Assembly: GCA_021648755.1 (NCBI GenBank)
Contig: JAKISG010000005.1
Location: 62,001-126,000 of the forward strand
DNA length: 64,000 bases
Source of the DNA: Flavobacteriaceae bacterium
Lineage (GTDB): Bacteria > Bacteroidota > Bacteroidia > Flavobacteriales > Flavobacteriaceae
Direction of reading: 5' to 3'
Below the pieces are notes generated by a model. It was not told where the DNA came from, did no database searches, and saw nothing but the letters and a program-made list of their open reading frames with translations. This document shows, one piece after another, positions 61,765-64,000 of the stretch (positions within the stretch are counted from its first letter, which is position 1; each line of letters opens with the position of its first letter). Position numbers and translations under genes: made by a program.

Positions 61765-62859
61765 ATGCAATCAAAGCCTACTTCACTAACAAAACTTGCT
61801 TTAAAAAAATTTACCAAAAATAAAATTGGTTTGTTTAGTTTTTGGTACATTATTCTTTGTGGTTTTATGGCCGTTTTTGCTTATGTCTTAGCACCTGATA
61901 ATTCACCAAATGCTAAAATTCAACATATAGAAATACATACTAAAAAACCTTTTTTTAAAGTAAAACTACTTAAAGAAATTCGAGAGAAAAAAGTAAATCA
62001 AAATTATCTAAATAAATTGTTTTTTGGGAACAAAAATTATGCTTTAGAAACACCAATAAATGCTTTTTTTATAAAAAAAGATACTTTAACGGTTCGTTTA
62101 TATAGTGAAGTTAATAAGAATGTAAAAGATGAATTTAGTAAACAAAAAACTTTTTTCTACATAAAAGAAAAATACAAAATTAATGATAAAACCTTTTATT
62201 TAGGTACTGACAAATATGGTAGGGATTATTTAAGCAGAATGCTTATTGGTACGCGTATTTCATTTTTTATTGGTTTTATTGCTGTTTTTATTTCATTAAT
62301 TATTGGTATTAGTATTGGCTCAGTTGCTGGTTATTTTGGTGGTAAAGTAGATACTTTTGTAATGTGGTTAATTAATGTAACCTGGTCAATACCGACACTT
62401 TTAATGGTTATTGCTATTACTTTGTCATTAGGCAAAGGGTATTGGCAGGTTTTTATTGCTGTTGGTTTGACCATGTGGGTTGAAGTAGCTAGAGTTGTTA
62501 GAGGGCAAATAATGAGCGCCAAACAACAACAATATGTAGAGGCTGCAAATGCACTTGGTTATTCAAGTTTTAGAATTATTACTAAACATATTTTACCGAA
62601 TATTATGGCTCCAGTAATTGTAATTTCGGCGGCTAATTTTGCTGCTGCAATTTTAATTGAAAGCGGTCTTAGTTTTTTGGGTATTGGTGCGCAACCCCCT
62701 ACACCTTCTTGGGGAGCAATGATAAAAGACCATTATAATTACATCATTTTAGGTAAATCTTACCTTGCCGTAATCCCTGGATTGGCAATTATGAGTTTGG
62801 TAATGGCATTTATGTTAATTGGTAATGCTTTACGCGATGCTTTAGACGTTAAAAATTAG
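61765..62859 (+). CDS. ABC transporter permease, DppC/OppC type
   Basis: 364 residues. TM1 at about 25-45, then an unusually long non-membrane loop (about 50-145), then the conserved G-T-D-K-Y-G-R-D-Y-L-S-R and five more helices with the EAA-like loop A-A-N-A-L-G-Y-S-S-F-R-I-I-T-K-H-I-L-P. The class imports di- or oligopeptides or nickel. Its usual partners (second permease, ATPases, binding protein) are not in the window, so it is an orphan here, common for this gene in flavobacteria. Confidence 0.92.
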   Translation: MQSKPTSLTKLALKKFTKNKIGLFSFWYIILCGFMAVFAYVLAPDNSPNAKIQHIEIHTKKPFFKVKLLKEIREKKVNQNYLNKLFFGNKNYALETPINAFFIKKDTLTVRLYSEVNKNVKDEFSKQKTFFYIKEKYKINDKTFYLGTDKYGRDYLSRMLIGTRISFFIGFIAVFISLIIGISIGSVAGYFGGKVDTFVMWLINVTWSIPTLLMVIAITLSLGKGYWQVFIAVGLTMWVEVARVVRGQIMSAKQQQYVEAANALGYSSFRIITKHILPNIMAPVIVISAANFAAAILIESGLSFLGIGAQPPTPSWGAMIKDHYNYIILGKSYLAVIPGLAIMSLVMAFMLIGNALRDALDVKN

Positions 62860-62953
62860 AGATTTAATTTATTAATAAGTAGCAATTTTTTTGAAACAAA
62901 TAATTTTTATTATTGGTTAGTTATCATTTTTAGATTTAGAAATATTAAAAATA

Positions 62954-62983
62954 AAAGTCGCTTGTCAAAAGACAAGCAACTTT
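62954..62983. terminator. Bidirectional terminator between the permease and DUF4293 genes
   Basis: AAAGTCGCTTGTC (62954-62966) and GACAAGCAACTTT (62971-62983) form a 13-base stem with one mismatch and an AAAA loop, between convergent genes. Confidence 0.82.
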
Positions 62984-63008
62984 AAACACAATATAACTAA
63001 ATTATAGG

Positions 63009-63443
63009 TTATCGTAATCTATCTACAGATTTTACAAGATCTTCATCCTTTTTGATAAATTTATTAGCAAAAACTAATAAAATTACACTTAATAGAGGTA
63101 AAAAAGAACCAATACCCTTCTCAGACACTTTTGCATCTCCAGATAATGTTAATAAATGATAAACAATAAAGCCTACTAATAAAAAGTTCAATAATATATT
63201 TAACCTATTCATTACAAATTGTAATTTTCTGTTTTTAAACAAAAAAATAGTAATGAACGATAATATTGCTGAAACTATAAATAATGACCCAATACTTTTA
63301 GTTAATATAGACTCTTTTAATAAAGTGTCTATTGCAAATATCTCGTTAGATTTTAAATTCTTCCATAAAGAAAAAAGAAAAATTAAGCCTCCAGATATCC
63401 CAGAAGCTATTACTAAAAATAAGGATTGAATTCTTTGAATCAC
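63009..63443 (-). CDS. DUF4293 family four-helix membrane protein
   Basis: 144 residues. It begins M-I-Q-R-I-Q-S-L-F-L, the family start, and has four membrane helices (about 6-26, 48-66, 78-97 and 110-126). The start codon is GTG at 63443. The C-terminus is charged and cytosolic. The family is found throughout Bacteroidota with no known function. It has its own promoter, 19 bases upstream, and diverges from gltX. Confidence 0.88.
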   Translation of the reverse strand: MIQRIQSLFLVIASGISGGLIFLFSLWKNLKSNEIFAIDTLLKESILTKSIGSLFIVSAILSFITIFLFKNRKLQFVMNRLNILLNFLLVGFIVYHLLTLSGDAKVSEKGIGSFLPLLSVILLVFANKFIKKDEDLVKSVDRLR

Positions 63444-63462
63444 ATTTTATAATTTAACATAA

Positions 63463-63470
63463 CAAAAGTA
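63463..63470 (-). promoter_or_regulatory. Promoter -7 box TACTTTTG of the DUF4293 gene
   Basis: Minus-strand TACTTTTG, 19 bases before GTG 63443, which supports that start. Confidence 0.58.
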
Positions 63471-63609
63471 CATTAAACTTTTGGCTCTATATTGATTTAA
63501 AAATATTTTTTTTAAATACGACCTACTTAGGAAGTTTTAAATTTAAAATTAACAAATCAAAGTCAAGTTTAAGGTCTAAAATTTAAATATATATAAAATT
63601 ATAATAATG

Positions 63610-63642
63610 TTGCTTTATTTTTGATATTACTGCCTATCTTTG
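63610..63642 (+). promoter_or_regulatory. Promoter TTG-N22-TATCTTTG of gltX
   Basis: TTG at 63610-63612 and TATCTTTG at 63635-63642, 19 bases before ATG 63662. Confidence 0.6.
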
Positions 63643-63661
63643 TTTTTTTAAAAACAAGAAA

Positions 63662-64000
63662 ATGATCCATAAAGTTAGAGTACGATTTGCACCAAGCCCA
63701 ACTGGGCCATTGCATATTGGTGGTATTAGAACAGCCCTTTTTAATTATTTATTTGCTAAAAAACACCAGGGTACTTTTGTTTTAAGAATAGAAGATACGG
63801 ATCAAAATCGTTATGTTGCTAATGCTGAAAAATATATTATTGATGCTTTAAATTGGTGTAATATCCCATTTGATGAAGGCCCAAATAAAAATGAAAAATT
63901 TGGACCTTATAGACAATCTGAACGCAAAGATATTTATAAACAATATGCAAATTATCTAATTAAAAATAATAAAGCCTATTACGCTTTTGATACTACTGAA
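63662..64000 (+). CDS. gltX: Glutamyl-tRNA synthetase (5' part only)
   Basis: The first 113 codons are present; the gene runs off the right edge. The class I aminoacyl-tRNA synthetase signature is clear: R-F-A-P-S-P-T-G-P-L-H-I-G-G, containing the HIGH-type motif, then R-T-A-L-F-N-Y-L-F-A and L-R-I-E-D-T-D. It charges tRNA-Glu with glutamate; the same enzyme can charge tRNA-Gln in species that use the amidotransferase route, which cannot be judged here. Confidence 0.96.
   Translation, partial: MIHKVRVRFAPSPTGPLHIGGIRTALFNYLFAKKHQGTFVLRIEDTDQNRYVANAEKYIIDALNWCNIPFDEGPNKNEKFGPYRQSERKDIYKQYANYLIKNNKAYYAFDTTE

Noticed and set aside
1..64000. CRISPR array, insertion sequence, prophage or defence island
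   Set aside because: No regularly spaced repeats, transposase, integrase, phage or restriction genes are seen; base composition is even throughout.

Overview
This window is a 64 kb piece of a low-GC chromosome from the Bacteroidota, almost certainly the family Flavobacteriaceae. Three things point there. Many promoters fit the Bacteroidota form (a TAnnTTTG box about 15-20 bases before the start codon, sometimes with TTG about 17-23 bases further upstream). Shine-Dalgarno sites are almost absent. The gene content is typical of the family: PorT and a DUF4835 (PorD-type) protein of the type IX secretion system (T9SS), a serine protease with a T9SS C-terminal sorting signal, TonB-dependent receptors including one paired with a DUF4249 lipoprotein, a TamL-type lipidated BamA homologue, the Rpb6-like omega subunit, and DUF6913, DUF6452, DUF6048, DUF5916 and DUF4293 proteins. 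I see no rRNA, tRNA, CRISPR array, insertion sequence, prophage or integrative element. This is mostly core chromosome.

Layout. 1-2053: 5' part of a short-chain dehydrogenase, a small membrane protein, and a ferredoxin/U32-protein pair probably acting in tRNA wobble-uridine hydroxylation. 2183-9735: a very large thioester alpha-2-macroglobulin lipoprotein, a DoxX-like protein, an SPFH protein and TatA. 9864-15266: a PhoR/PhoB-like two-component system, lepA, and the MerR-LemA-TPM cluster. 15267-20836: an unusually long gene-free stretch, then DUF6913-dapA and bamD-rpoZ-coaBC-DUF4835. 20907-29360: mutS, an AraC regulator divergent from an orphan moaD, pgk, a coiled-coil membrane protein, a TonB receptor and a DUF962/Mpo1-like protein. 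29440-38169: pyrG, uvrB, an operon of a 2-oxoglutarate oxygenase, an unlisted 57-residue membrane protein and SUI1/YciH, then rlmD-DUF6452-DUF6048 and an azurin lipoprotein. 38271-50511: an M3 peptidase, DUF5916 protein, TonB receptor-DUF4249 pair, rlmN, the T9SS-exported protease and queA. 50799-56356: ubiE/menG-porT, TrmH-type methyltransferase, TamL and a lipoprotein. 56517-64000: ftsE, a glycosyltransferase, tdk-alr-mscL, a repeat-bearing hypothetical protein, an OppC-type permease, DUF4293 and the 5' part of gltX.

Taken together, many of the genes serve the cell envelope (bamD, tamL, porT, the DUF4835 protein, tonB receptors, tatA, mscL, alr, ftsE) and translation or RNA modification (lepA, U32, queA, rlmD, rlmN, trmH-like, SUI1, gltX).

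Most worth a second look: (1) menaquinone methyltransferase ubiE/menG is split by a one-base frameshift exactly in a run of ten A's, so it is either a sequencing error, a slippage-dependent gene or a fresh mutation; (2) six genes appear to start with TTG; (3) bamD and moaD have promoter boxes only four bases before the ATG, predicting leaderless mRNAs; (4) the lipoprotein at 55736 is preceded by a rare strong Shine-Dalgarno site feeding a 13-codon mini-ORF that overlaps its start; (5) there are unexplained structured intergenic regions before DUF6913 and bamD. I do not see a clearly new multi-gene system here.
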